Shown here one piece after another: positions 1 through 6,469 of a DNA stretch of 14,840 bases. The DNA lies in assembly GCF_035492295.1 (NCBI RefSeq), contig NZ_DATJJK010000112.1:1-14840 (forward strand), given 5' to 3'. The translations under genes and the position numbers were made by a program. Every line of letters begins with the position of its first letter. The stretch's first letter is position 1. The notes under the pieces were generated by a model. The model saw nothing but the letters and a program-made list of their open reading frames with translations, ran no database searches and was not told the DNA's origin. The stretch is from Acidisoma sp035492295. GTDB lineage: Bacteria > Pseudomonadota > Alphaproteobacteria > Acetobacterales > Acetobacteraceae.

Positions 1-244
1 CTCGCTGCTCGGAACCGCCGGGGCGGCGCTGGTGATCGGCGCGCGCCGGGGCGGGGTGCTGCTGCCGCTGCTGGTCCTGCCGCTGGCCACACCGGTCCTG
101 ATCTTCGGGACGGCGGCGGCCGGCGCCGCCGCAACCGGAATCGCCGCGCGCCCGGCCCTGTTGTTGCTCGGCGCCTATCTCTGCCTTTGCCTGCCGCTTT
201 GCCCACTGGCAGCGGGTGCCGCTGCCCGGGCGGCGGCGGAATAG
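1..244 (+). CDS. ccmB: Heme exporter protein CcmB, C-terminal part (5' end outside window)
   Basis: This is the last 80 codons of a reading frame that enters from the left edge (first whole codon at base 2) and stops at a TAG. CcmB is the membrane subunit of the CcmABCD ABC-type complex, which acts with CcmC and CcmE in system I cytochrome c maturation at the inner membrane. The recognisable stretch is RRGGVLLPLLVLPLATPVLI, which matches the conserved CcmB loop and helix 'RRGGVL...LVLPL..PVLIFG'; a final very hydrophobic helix rich in Leu and Ala follows. No ccmC follows on the same strand: the next 120 bases are non-coding and then a gene on the other strand ends. The remaining ccm genes must lie upstream or elsewhere. 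The family call is confident; only about the last third of the usual protein (about 220 residues) is visible. Confidence 0.9.
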   Translation, partial: SLLGTAGAALVIGARRGGVLLPLLVLPLATPVLIFGTAAAGAAATGIAARPALLLLGAYLCLCLPLCPLAAGAAARAAAE

Positions 245-259
245 GTCCCGGCTTGGCCA

Positions 260-289
260 GCCTTACATAATCATATGTTTATGTAAGGC
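260..289. repeat. AT-rich perfect inverted repeat, 11-bp arms
   Basis: The arms GCCTTACATAA (260-270) and TTATGTAAGGC (279-289) are perfect reverse complements around an 8-base spacer, TCATATGT, which is itself nearly symmetric. The site lies 16 bases after the ccmB stop and before the amt terminator, and is much more AT-rich than its surroundings. No T-run follows on either strand, so it is a poor intrinsic terminator. Two inward-facing arms around an 8-base centre resemble the core site of a tyrosine recombinase, or an operator for a dimeric protein. Neither role is shown here. Confidence 0.6.
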
Positions 290-311
290 GCGGAAGTTAG
301 GCTTTGTTCCA

Positions 312-345
312 AAGAAAAACCCCCGCACAAGGCGGGGGTTTCCTC
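312..345 (-). terminator. Intrinsic terminator of the glnK-amt operon
   Basis: A perfect 10-bp stem (317-326 with 332-341, AAACCCCCGC/GCGGGGGTTT) encloses the 5-base loop ACAAG. Read on the minus strand, the stem is followed by TTTTTCTTT, a classic rho-independent signal. It lies 23 bases past the amt stop codon. On the plus strand the tail is only TTTCC, so it acts mainly leftward. Confidence 0.9.
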
Positions 346-368
346 AGGTGACGGCGGGGTGAGCCAGA

Positions 369-1706
369 TCAGACGATCTGCTCGCCATGCAGGGTGATGT
401 CCATGCCCTCGACTTCCTCGTCCCGCGTGATGCGGAGACCGATCGTCATGTCGATGATCTTGAGGAGAACGAAGGACATGCCGCCCGACCAGGCCAGGGT
501 GGCGCCGACGCCGGCGCACTGGATCAGCAACTGGTGGGCGCTGCCGCCGGCGCCGCCATAAAGCGGGCCGAAGGCGAAGACGCCGGTCAGCAGGGCGCCG
601 ATGATGCCGCCGATGCCGTGGACGCCCCAGCAGTCGAGGCTGTCGTCGTAACCGAAGAAGTTCTTCACGGTCGTCGAGAAGAAGTAGCAGCCCACGCCGG
701 CGACGACGCCGATGATGATGGAGGGGCCGGGGAGGACGAAGCCCGAGGCCGGGGTGATGGCGACGAGGCCGGCGACGGCTCCGGAGACGATGCCGAGCAG
801 GCTCGGCTTACCTTTGGTCATCCACTCCGCGAACATCCAGCCGAGGGCGGCGGCGGCGGTCGCGATCTGGGTCGCGGTCATGGCCATGCCCGCACGGCCG
901 TTGGCGGCGACGGCGGAGCCGGCGTTGAAGCCGAACCAGCCCACCCACAGGAGGCTCGCGCCGATCATGGCGTAGCCGACATTGTAGGGGTGCATGTTGT
1001 CGTGGCCGTAGCCGACGCGCTTGCCCAGGACCAGAGCGCACATCAGGCCGGCAACGCCCGCGTTGATGTGAACGACGGTGCCGCCCGCGAAGTCGAGCAC
1101 GCCGAGCGAGCCCGCCCAGCCGGTGGTCGACCAAACCCAATGCGCGATCGGGCTGTAGACGATGATCGACCACAGCACCATGAAGATGCACATGGCGCTG
1201 AACTTCATGCGGTCCGCGAAGGCGCCGCAGATCAGGGCCGGGGTAATGATGGCAAAGGTCATCTGGAACATCATGTAGACGCTCTCGGGGATCGTCTGAT
1301 CGACGGTGCCCCCGAGCAGGAAGTCATTGTTCCAGGTCTTGGCAAAGCCCTTCAGCATGAACTGCGAGAGATCGCCGACATAGGCATTGCCGGTGGTGAA
1401 GGCGAGGCTGTAGCCGACCACGCACCAGACGATGGTGACGAGGCAGCAGATGGCGAAGGATTGCATCAACGTCGCCAGCACGTTCTTCTTGCGGACCATG
1501 CCGGCATAGAAGAGGGCGAGACCCGGAATGGTCATCATCAGCACGAGCGCCGTGGATGTCAGCATCCACGCGGTGTTGCCGGTGTCGATTTTCGGCGCGT
1601 CGGCCGCGAAGGCCGGTGCCGACAAGGCGAGCATCGGCAAAACGAAGGGAAGGGCCCGGACGAGACGCCGGGGACTTTTATTGTGCTGCATGGATGGTCC
1701 AGTCAT
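369..1706 (-). CDS. amtB: Ammonium transporter Amt/AmtB
   Basis: This 445-residue Amt/MEP/Rh channel carries ammonium across the inner membrane. It starts with a cleavable signal peptide (basic RRLVRA, hydrophobic core, AFA-A near residue 34), followed by 11 predicted helices. Both pore histidines are present: H213 in TVVHINAG and H363 in WGVHGIGG. The conserved Asp of GAFADR is about residue 165. The C-terminal tail GLRITRDEEVEGMD is the GlnK-contact tail typical of the family. The ATG at 1706 is preferred because AAGGA (1714-1718) lies 7 bases upstream; a TTG overlapping the glnK stop would add 5 residues, and another ATG at 1691 has no good site. It follows glnK by 11 bases, the standard pairing in which uridylylation-controlled GlnK blocks the channel when nitrogen is plentiful. 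Confidence 0.97.
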   Translation of the reverse strand: MTGPSMQHNKSPRRLVRALPFVLPMLALSAPAFAADAPKIDTGNTAWMLTSTALVLMMTIPGLALFYAGMVRKKNVLATLMQSFAICCLVTIVWCVVGYSLAFTTGNAYVGDLSQFMLKGFAKTWNNDFLLGGTVDQTIPESVYMMFQMTFAIITPALICGAFADRMKFSAMCIFMVLWSIIVYSPIAHWVWSTTGWAGSLGVLDFAGGTVVHINAGVAGLMCALVLGKRVGYGHDNMHPYNVGYAMIGASLLWVGWFGFNAGSAVAANGRAGMAMTATQIATAAAALGWMFAEWMTKGKPSLLGIVSGAVAGLVAITPASGFVLPGPSIIIGVVAGVGCYFFSTTVKNFFGYDDSLDCWGVHGIGGIIGALLTGVFAFGPLYGGAGGSAHQLLIQCAGVGATLAWSGGMSFVLLKIIDMTIGLRITRDEEVEGMDITLHGEQIV

Positions 1707-1717
1707 CCGGGTTTCCT

Positions 1718-2056
1718 TCAAAGAGCTTCGGCGTCGAGTTCGCCCGTGCGGATGCGCACGACGCGTTCGACGTCCATGATGAAGATCTTGCCGTCGCCGA
1801 TCTTGCCCGTATGGGCGGCCTTCATGATGGCTTCGACGACCTGCTCGGCGAGATCCGACGGCACAGCCACTTCGATCTTCACCTTGGGCAGGAAATTCAC
1901 GTGGTATTCCGCCCCACGGTAGATCTCGGTCTGTCCTTTCTGGCGGCCGAACCCCTTCACTTCGGAAACGGTCAGCCCCTGCACGCCGAGCGGCGTCAGC
2001 GCTTCGCGCACGTCGTCAAGTTTGAACGGTTTGATAATGGCCATGACCAACTTCAT
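1718..2056 (-). CDS. glnK: PII signal protein GlnK
   Basis: This 112-residue PII protein is a trimeric sensor of ATP/ADP and 2-oxoglutarate that regulates the neighbouring Amt channel. The N-terminus MKLVMAIIKPFKLDDVREAL, the T-loop GFGRQKGQTEIYRGAEY with the uridylylation target Y51, and the B-loop AHTGKIGDGKIF (about residues 81-92) are all present, and the length is exactly that of the family. The ATG at 2056 has GAGGA 7 bases upstream; the same frame stays open to 2230, but that extension has no PII homology. Linkage to amt and the 'MKLV' start favour GlnK over GlnB, although the two paralogs cannot be separated by sequence alone. A sigma-54-like promoter lies upstream. Confidence 0.95.
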   Translation of the reverse strand: MKLVMAIIKPFKLDDVREALTPLGVQGLTVSEVKGFGRQKGQTEIYRGAEYHVNFLPKVKIEVAVPSDLAEQVVEAIMKAAHTGKIGDGKIFIMDVERVVRIRTGELDAEAL

Positions 2057-2130
2057 GTCGGCGTCCTCTGTTCGTGGCTTCGTCGTGGCCGCCCTGGTGA
2101 CAAGGGCTGCGAGTCTCCTGAGCACCCCAT

Positions 2131-2146
2131 TCAAGTCCTGTGCCAA
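2131..2146 (-). promoter_or_regulatory. Sigma-54-like promoter for glnK-amt
   Basis: On the minus strand the sequence reads TTGGCACAGGACTTGA. This matches the -24/-12 consensus TTGGCAC-N5-TTGC apart from A in place of the final C. The -12 element is about 75 bases before the glnK ATG, leaving a leader of roughly 60 bases. glnK-amt operons in proteobacteria are commonly driven by RpoN with NtrC. I could not find a convincing 17-bp NtrC site upstream. Confidence 0.6.
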
Positions 2147-2320
2147 GAATGTGATGACCCATGAAACTACGACTTTTCTTAAGCTTTCTCCATGAATGGA
2201 ATCACTTCTGCACGATTTGCAGGCAGCCAAGGGATGGGCCCGATGCGCGTGCGGAAGGGCCAGGTTTCGCCCGTTCGCCGAAGCGGCCTATAGACGATTC
2301 GGACGGGACCGGACGGGCCG

Positions 2321-3535
2321 ATGAGTGACGAAGAGAGCGTAGAGGTTTGCATCCTGGGTGCGGGTCCCGTGGGCGGGTCACTCGCCTGCCGGCTGGCCGA
2401 GGCGGGACTGCGCGTCCTCGTGGTCGATCGCGCCGCCCTGCCGCCGATGGAGAATCCGGATTTCGACGGGCGTGCCTATGCGATCGCGGCGGGAACCCAG
2501 CCGCTGCTTGAAAATGCGGCGCTGTGGACAGCGCTGCCCTTTCAGCCCTGCCCGATCGAGGGGATCCATGTCTCGGACGGCCGGCCCGGCCGCCCGGCTT
2601 CCCCCTTGTCGCTCCATTTCGACCGCCGGGAACTGGGCGAGGAGAGCGGCCCCTTCGGCTGGATGGTGGAGGCGCGGGCGCTGCGAATCGCCCTCAACCG
2701 CCGTCTCCATGCCGGACGGGGCATTCTTCTCGCCGCCCCCGCCGAAGCGCGGGTGGAGCGAAGCGCGGAGACGGTGCGCATCGCCCTCTCGACCGGCGCG
2801 CGCTACCGCGCGCGGCTCATCATCGGGGCTGAGGGGCGTCAGAGTCCACTCCGCCGCAGTGCCGGCATTCCGGTGATCCGCTATCCCTACCGTCAGAGCG
2901 GCATCGTCTGCGCCATCGCCCACGAACAACCCCACGGCAATGGCGCGCTCGAGCACTTCCTGCCCGGCGGCCCCTTCGCGCAGCTGCCGCTCGGCCCCAC
3001 GCGCGGCGCACCCCATGTTTCGGCGATTGTCTTCACCGAGAAGACGGCGGTGGCCGACGCGCTCGCGCGTCTCGGCTCAGAGGCCTTCACCCGTGAGGTG
3101 GAGCGGCGCATGGGCGGCCATCTCGGCGCCATCCGCCTGCTCGGCAGGCGGTGGGTCTATCCGCTCTCGGCGCTGCTGGCCACGCGCTATGTCGACCGCC
3201 GCATGGCGCTGGTGGGGGATGCAGCGCACGGCATTCATCCGATCGCCGGCCAAGGCTTCAATCTTGGCCTGCGCGATGCCATCGCGCTTTCCGACCTCGT
3301 GCTGGAAGCGGTCGTGCAAGGCGGCGATCCGGGAGATCCGGCGCTTCTGGCCCGCTACCAGCGGCAGCGGCGGCCGGACAATCTCGCCATGCTGGCGGCG
3401 ACTGACGCGCTCGACCGGCTGTTCAGCAACGACAATCCGGCGGTGCGCCTCGCGCGCGATCTCGGCATCGCCGCGGTTCACCGCCTGCCCCCGCTCAAGC
3501 GCTACTTCATGCGCCGGGCGATGGGCCTTTCCTGA
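2321..3535 (+). CDS. UbiH/UbiF/COQ6-family FAD-dependent hydroxylase
   Basis: This 404-residue class A flavoprotein monooxygenase is of the type that hydroxylates the ubiquinone ring using NAD(P)H and O2. The three family signatures are in order: the dinucleotide fold ILGAGPVGGSLACRLAEAGL (residues 11-30) ending in VVDR, the middle motif GAEGRQSPLRR (169-179), and the FAD-ribityl GD motif ALVGDAAHGIHPIAGQGFNL (296-315). The middle motif normally reads GADG; the Asp is Glu here. DGRAYAIAAGT near residue 49 matches the 'D.R..AL..GS' segment of Ubi hydroxylases. The ATG at 2321 has only a weak upstream GGACGGG. Which ring position it attacks (UbiH, UbiF, UbiI or UbiL type) cannot be settled by eye. 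It is monocistronic and ends 7 bases from the convergent gpt. Confidence 0.88.
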   Translation: MSDEESVEVCILGAGPVGGSLACRLAEAGLRVLVVDRAALPPMENPDFDGRAYAIAAGTQPLLENAALWTALPFQPCPIEGIHVSDGRPGRPASPLSLHFDRRELGEESGPFGWMVEARALRIALNRRLHAGRGILLAAPAEARVERSAETVRIALSTGARYRARLIIGAEGRQSPLRRSAGIPVIRYPYRQSGIVCAIAHEQPHGNGALEHFLPGGPFAQLPLGPTRGAPHVSAIVFTEKTAVADALARLGSEAFTREVERRMGGHLGAIRLLGRRWVYPLSALLATRYVDRRMALVGDAAHGIHPIAGQGFNLGLRDAIALSDLVLEAVVQGGDPGDPALLARYQRQRRPDNLAMLAATDALDRLFSNDNPAVRLARDLGIAAVHRLPPLKRYFMRRAMGLS

Positions 3536-3542
3536 TTGCACG

Positions 3543-4034
3543 CTAGACGGTGCCGGGCTTGGGCGTGCGGGCGATGGGCGCCACGAATTGCGGCGCCGCA
3601 TCGGTATCCCAGGGGAAGAGGATCCAGGTGTTCTGGCTGACTTCCGTGACGAAGGTATCGACGACGTCCTTGCCGGCCGGCTTGGCATAGACGGTGGCGA
3701 AATGCGCCTTCGGCAGCAGGGCGCGCACCACCCGCGCCGTCGTCCCGGTATCGACGAGATCGTCGACGATCAGGAAGCCGTCACCGTCACCCGCCGCGCT
3801 GGGCGGCTTGGTGACGACGGGGCGGCCAAGCTGCTCCTCCTGATAGGTTTCGACCGAGACGCTTTCGATCAGGCGACATTCGAGCTCGCGTGCGATGATC
3901 GCGGCCGGGATGAGCCCGCCGCGTGTGACGGCCACAATTCCCTTCCAGGGACCGGAATCGATCAGCCGCCAGGCGAGCGCGCGGGCGTCTCGGTGCAGTT
4001 GGTCCCAGGTGACGGTGTAGTACTGTTGCGCCAT
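3543..4034 (-). CDS. gpt: Xanthine-guanine phosphoribosyltransferase
   Basis: This 163-residue type I phosphoribosyltransferase salvages guanine and xanthine (and weakly hypoxanthine) to the nucleotide using PRPP. It aligns closely with the E. coli enzyme (152 residues): YTVTWDQLHRDARALAWRL at the N-terminus, KGIVAVTRGGLIPA (31-44), the PRPP loop FLIVDDLVDTGTTAR (87-101), and KAHFATVYAKPAGKDVVD (109-126). The enteric protein ends in a short PPISGR segment; here the end is PIARTPKPGTV, slightly longer. The start ATG shares one base with the csaA stop (TGATG), and GGGAG lies inside the end of csaA, so the two are translationally coupled. Confidence 0.95.
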   Translation of the reverse strand: MAQQYYTVTWDQLHRDARALAWRLIDSGPWKGIVAVTRGGLIPAAIIARELECRLIESVSVETYQEEQLGRPVVTKPPSAAGDGDGFLIVDDLVDTGTTARVVRALLPKAHFATVYAKPAGKDVVDTFVTEVSQNTWILFPWDTDAAPQFVAPIARTPKPGTV

Positions 4035-4378
4035 CAGAAAAGTCTCCCGCCGTCCGGCACCTTGAAATCCGACCGGATCAAAACGATCCCGCCTTGGCTG
4101 TCCGGCAGCCCCAAGGTCAAGACCTCGCTGACGAATGGGCCGATGCGCCGGGGCGGAAAATTCACCACGGCGCAGACCTGACGCCCGATCAGCCTGTCCG
4201 GCGTATAATGAACCGTGATCTGAGCGGAGGAGGCCTTGACGCCGATCTCCTCGCCGAAATCGACCCAAAGCTTGATCGCGGGCTTGCGCGCTTCGGGAAA
4301 TGGCTGAGCATCCACGACCGTGCCGACCCGGATGTCGAGTCGCTCGAAATCCTCGATGCTCACGATCTGGCTGTCCAT
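4034..4378 (-). CDS. csaA: CsaA-family tRNA-binding-domain protein
   Basis: This 114-residue protein consists of a single OB-fold tRNA-binding domain of the kind found at the C-terminus of bacterial MetRS, here as the stand-alone CsaA type. CsaA is a homodimer described as export-related with chaperone-like activity in Bacillus. Diagnostic stretches are FERLDIRVGTVVDAQPFPEA (11-30), RKPAIKLWVDFGEEIGVKAS (31-50), SSAQITVHYTP, and the strongly conserved VVNFPPRRIGPFVSEVLTLG (71-90). The ATG at 4378 fits the family start and has AGAGGA 10 bases upstream; the frame runs open to 4516, but that part has no family similarity. It forms a two-gene operon with gpt and is divergent from the HtrA-like protease gene. 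Confidence 0.9.
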   Translation of the reverse strand: MDSQIVSIEDFERLDIRVGTVVDAQPFPEARKPAIKLWVDFGEEIGVKASSAQITVHYTPDRLIGRQVCAVVNFPPRRIGPFVSEVLTLGLPDSQGGIVLIRSDFKVPDGGRLF

Positions 4379-4556
4379 GCGTCCGAAATCCTCTTGAGGG
4401 CGAATCGCTTCGGGGTGCGAGAATGCCGCGAATCGATGACGGGATGCCAGAGGCCAGGGAAATCGGGCGCCAGATGGAGCCGGGCATGACGCAAGGTTAA
4501 AGCTCGGAAACTGCAATGGGTTTTCCGCGGCGCCTCTGGGCGAGTGGCGGGTTTAT

Positions 4557-5681
4557 ATGAGAAGTAGCGATATGAATTGCGCCACGAACCCTGCATCGCA
4601 ACCTGAGGCCCCAGGGCCGTGGCTGGCCGCGCCGGTCTTGCGGCCCCGTTTGGCCCTCCTTGTCCTCGCGGTCCTCGCCGGTTGCGCGCCCGCGCCGGGC
4701 GCCTTGGCGCAGAACGGTTTCCCGAGCTTCCGCAACCTCGCGAAGAAGGTGGTGCCCTCGGTCGTCAGCATTGCGGTGACCGAGAGTGCGGCGGCGGCCG
4801 CCGCCGACCAAGGCGGGGACGGTACCACCGATGACGGCCAGCCTCTGCCCCGGGATGGCCACCAGAAGGTTTTCGGCGCCGGATCGGGCTTCATTGTCGA
4901 TCCCTCCGGCATCATCGTGACCAATGATCATGTGGTGGACGGTGCGAGCAAGATCACGGTCTCGCTGTCGGACGGGACGCAGTTGCCGGCGCGTGTGCTT
5001 GGCTTCGATCAGCTGACCGATATCGCGGTGATCAAGGTTTCGCCCCAGGCGCCGCTCCCCGCCGTGCAATGGGGCGATTCCAGGGCGGTCGAGGTCGGCG
5101 ACTGGATTCTGGTCGCGGGCAACCCCTTCGGCCTGGGCAGCTCGGTGACCGCCGGCATCATCTCTGCCCGCGGACGGGATATCATGAGCGGCCCCTTCGA
5201 CGATTTCCTGCAGCTCGATGCCCCTATCAATCCGGGGAATTCCGGCGGCCCGGCCTTTGACATGACGGGCCATGTGATTGGCGTGAACACCGCCATCATC
5301 TCGCCGACCGGTGGCTCCGTGGGCATCGGCTTCGCGATTCCGAGCGAAATCGTGCAGAACGTCGTGGAGCAGATCGAGAAGCACGGCCATCTTGATCGTG
5401 GCTGGCTCGGCGTCGGCGTCGCCGATGACGAGGAAGCGACGACCGACGGCGTCCGCGTGACGACGGTGGAACCGGGTGGCCCGGCAGCCCATGCCGGCAT
5501 CCGCGCGGGGGACCGCATCCTGGCGGTGAATGGGCGCAGGGTCGATACGGCGCTCGCCCTGATCCGGGCGGTGGCGGAGATCCACCCCAACCGGCATGCT
5601 CAGCTCACCGTGCTGCGTCACGGCAGCAAGATCACCGCAGAGATCGTGGTCGGGCTGCGTCCGGTCACAGAAGCGCAGTGA
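4557..5681 (+). CDS. HtrA/Deg-family periplasmic serine protease with one PDZ domain
   Basis: This 374-residue trypsin-fold protease degrades or senses misfolded envelope proteins. The catalytic triad is intact: H125 in VTNDHVVDGA, D155 in LTDIAVIKV, and S229 in NPGNSGGPAF. A single PDZ domain (about 283-366, with RGWLGVGVAD and AGIRAGDRILAVNG) follows, making the layout DegS-like rather than the two-PDZ DegP/DegQ layout. The N-terminus has a hydrophobic run (about 31-43) containing LAGC, which fits a lipobox with C43. A signal-peptidase I site after ALA (residue 51) is the alternative. An Ala/Gly/Asp-rich low-complexity linker covers 77-100. The ATG at 4557 has no clear Shine-Dalgarno; an in-frame ATG at 4572 has GAGAAG upstream and is an equally good start. 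A two-component system follows 69 bases downstream. Confidence 0.93.
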   Translation: MRSSDMNCATNPASQPEAPGPWLAAPVLRPRLALLVLAVLAGCAPAPGALAQNGFPSFRNLAKKVVPSVVSIAVTESAAAAAADQGGDGTTDDGQPLPRDGHQKVFGAGSGFIVDPSGIIVTNDHVVDGASKITVSLSDGTQLPARVLGFDQLTDIAVIKVSPQAPLPAVQWGDSRAVEVGDWILVAGNPFGLGSSVTAGIISARGRDIMSGPFDDFLQLDAPINPGNSGGPAFDMTGHVIGVNTAIISPTGGSVGIGFAIPSEIVQNVVEQIEKHGHLDRGWLGVGVADDEEATTDGVRVTTVEPGGPAAHAGIRAGDRILAVNGRRVDTALALIRAVAEIHPNRHAQLTVLRHGSKITAEIVVGLRPVTEAQ

Positions 5682-5750
5682 ATACCATATGGCGACGAAG
5701 CGGCGCAGCGGCGCCGCGAGACGGATCGGATGAGGTGAGGGAGTTCTAAG

Positions 5751-6437
5751 ATGCGCATTCTGCTGGTCGAGGACGACCGCGACGTCGCGGGCTTCGTGGT
5801 GAAGGGGCTGCGCGAGGCCAACCACGTGGTGGAACATGCGGCCAACGGCCGGGACGGCCTCTTCATGGCCGCGAGCGAACAGTTCGACGCCATCATCCTG
5901 GACCGCATGCTGCCGGGCGGGGTGGACGGCCTGCGCCTGCTCGAGACACTGCGCGCGCAGGAGAACACCGTGCCGGTTCTTTTCCTCTCCGCCCTCGGCC
6001 AGGTAGACGACCGGGTGAAGGGGCTGAAGGCCGGTGGCGACGACTACCTGACCAAGCCCTTCGCCTTCGCCGAGCTGCTGGCGCGGGTCGAGGCGCTGAC
6101 CAGGCGTGGCAAATCGGACAGCCCGGTGACGCGCCTCGTCGTCGGCGACCTCGAGATGGATCTCCTTTCTCGCAGCGTGAAGCGGGCCGGGCAGAAGATC
6201 GACCTGCAGCCGCGGGAATACCGGCTGCTCGAATATCTGATGCGGCATGCGGGCCAGGTCGTGACCCGCACCATGCTGCTCGAGGGCGTGTGGGATTATC
6301 ACTTCGACCCGCAGACCAATGTGATCGACGTGCATGTTTCCCGCTTGCGGCAGAAGGTGGACAAGCCCTTCCCGAAGCCGTTGCTCCATACCGTTCGCAA
6401 TGCCGGCTACATCATGCGGCCGGACAACGACGCCTAG
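5751..6437 (+). CDS. OmpR/PhoB-family response regulator
   Basis: This 228-residue transcription factor has a receiver domain (1-115) and a winged-helix DNA-binding domain (about 127-224). The acidic pocket is E7, D8 and D9 (RILLVEDDRD), the phospho-acceptor is D51 (IILDRMLPG), the switch Ser is S80, and the conserved Lys is K102 (LTKPF). The effector part shows LQPREYRLLEYLMRHAGQVV and VIDVHVSRLRQKVDKPF, the recognition-helix segment, ending in TVRNAGYIMR. A strong GAGGGAG lies about 7 bases before the ATG. It precedes its kinase by 32 bases, so they are surely a pair. Its targets cannot be read from the sequence; the flanking HtrA-like gene suggests an envelope-related regulon. Confidence 0.95.
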   Translation: MRILLVEDDRDVAGFVVKGLREANHVVEHAANGRDGLFMAASEQFDAIILDRMLPGGVDGLRLLETLRAQENTVPVLFLSALGQVDDRVKGLKAGGDDYLTKPFAFAELLARVEALTRRGKSDSPVTRLVVGDLEMDLLSRSVKRAGQKIDLQPREYRLLEYLMRHAGQVVTRTMLLEGVWDYHFDPQTNVIDVHVSRLRQKVDKPFPKPLLHTVRNAGYIMRPDNDA

Positions 6438-6469
6438 AAGGCGACGCGCATCATCCGCCGGGCAAGCCG

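Noticed and set aside
260..289. AT-rich palindrome considered as the chromosomal dif site
   Set aside because: The spacer is 8 bases rather than 6, and the outer arms do not match the dif consensus.
387..1922. 511-residue plus-strand open frame across amt and glnK
   Set aside because: It lies antisense to two certain genes, is made of Asp/Gly/Ala/Arg-rich low-complexity sequence typical of high-GC shadow frames, and has no domain or proper start.
2209..2221. TGCACGATTTGCA upstream of glnK considered as an NtrC site
   Set aside because: The half-sites are too short and too close compared with the 17-bp TGCAC-N5-7-GTGCA pattern, so it cannot be called by eye.
3543..4487. Long 314-residue version of gpt reading through csaA
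   Set aside because: Gpt homology begins at the ATG at 4034, which has its own ribosome-binding site; the upstream part is out of frame with csaA and has no similarity.
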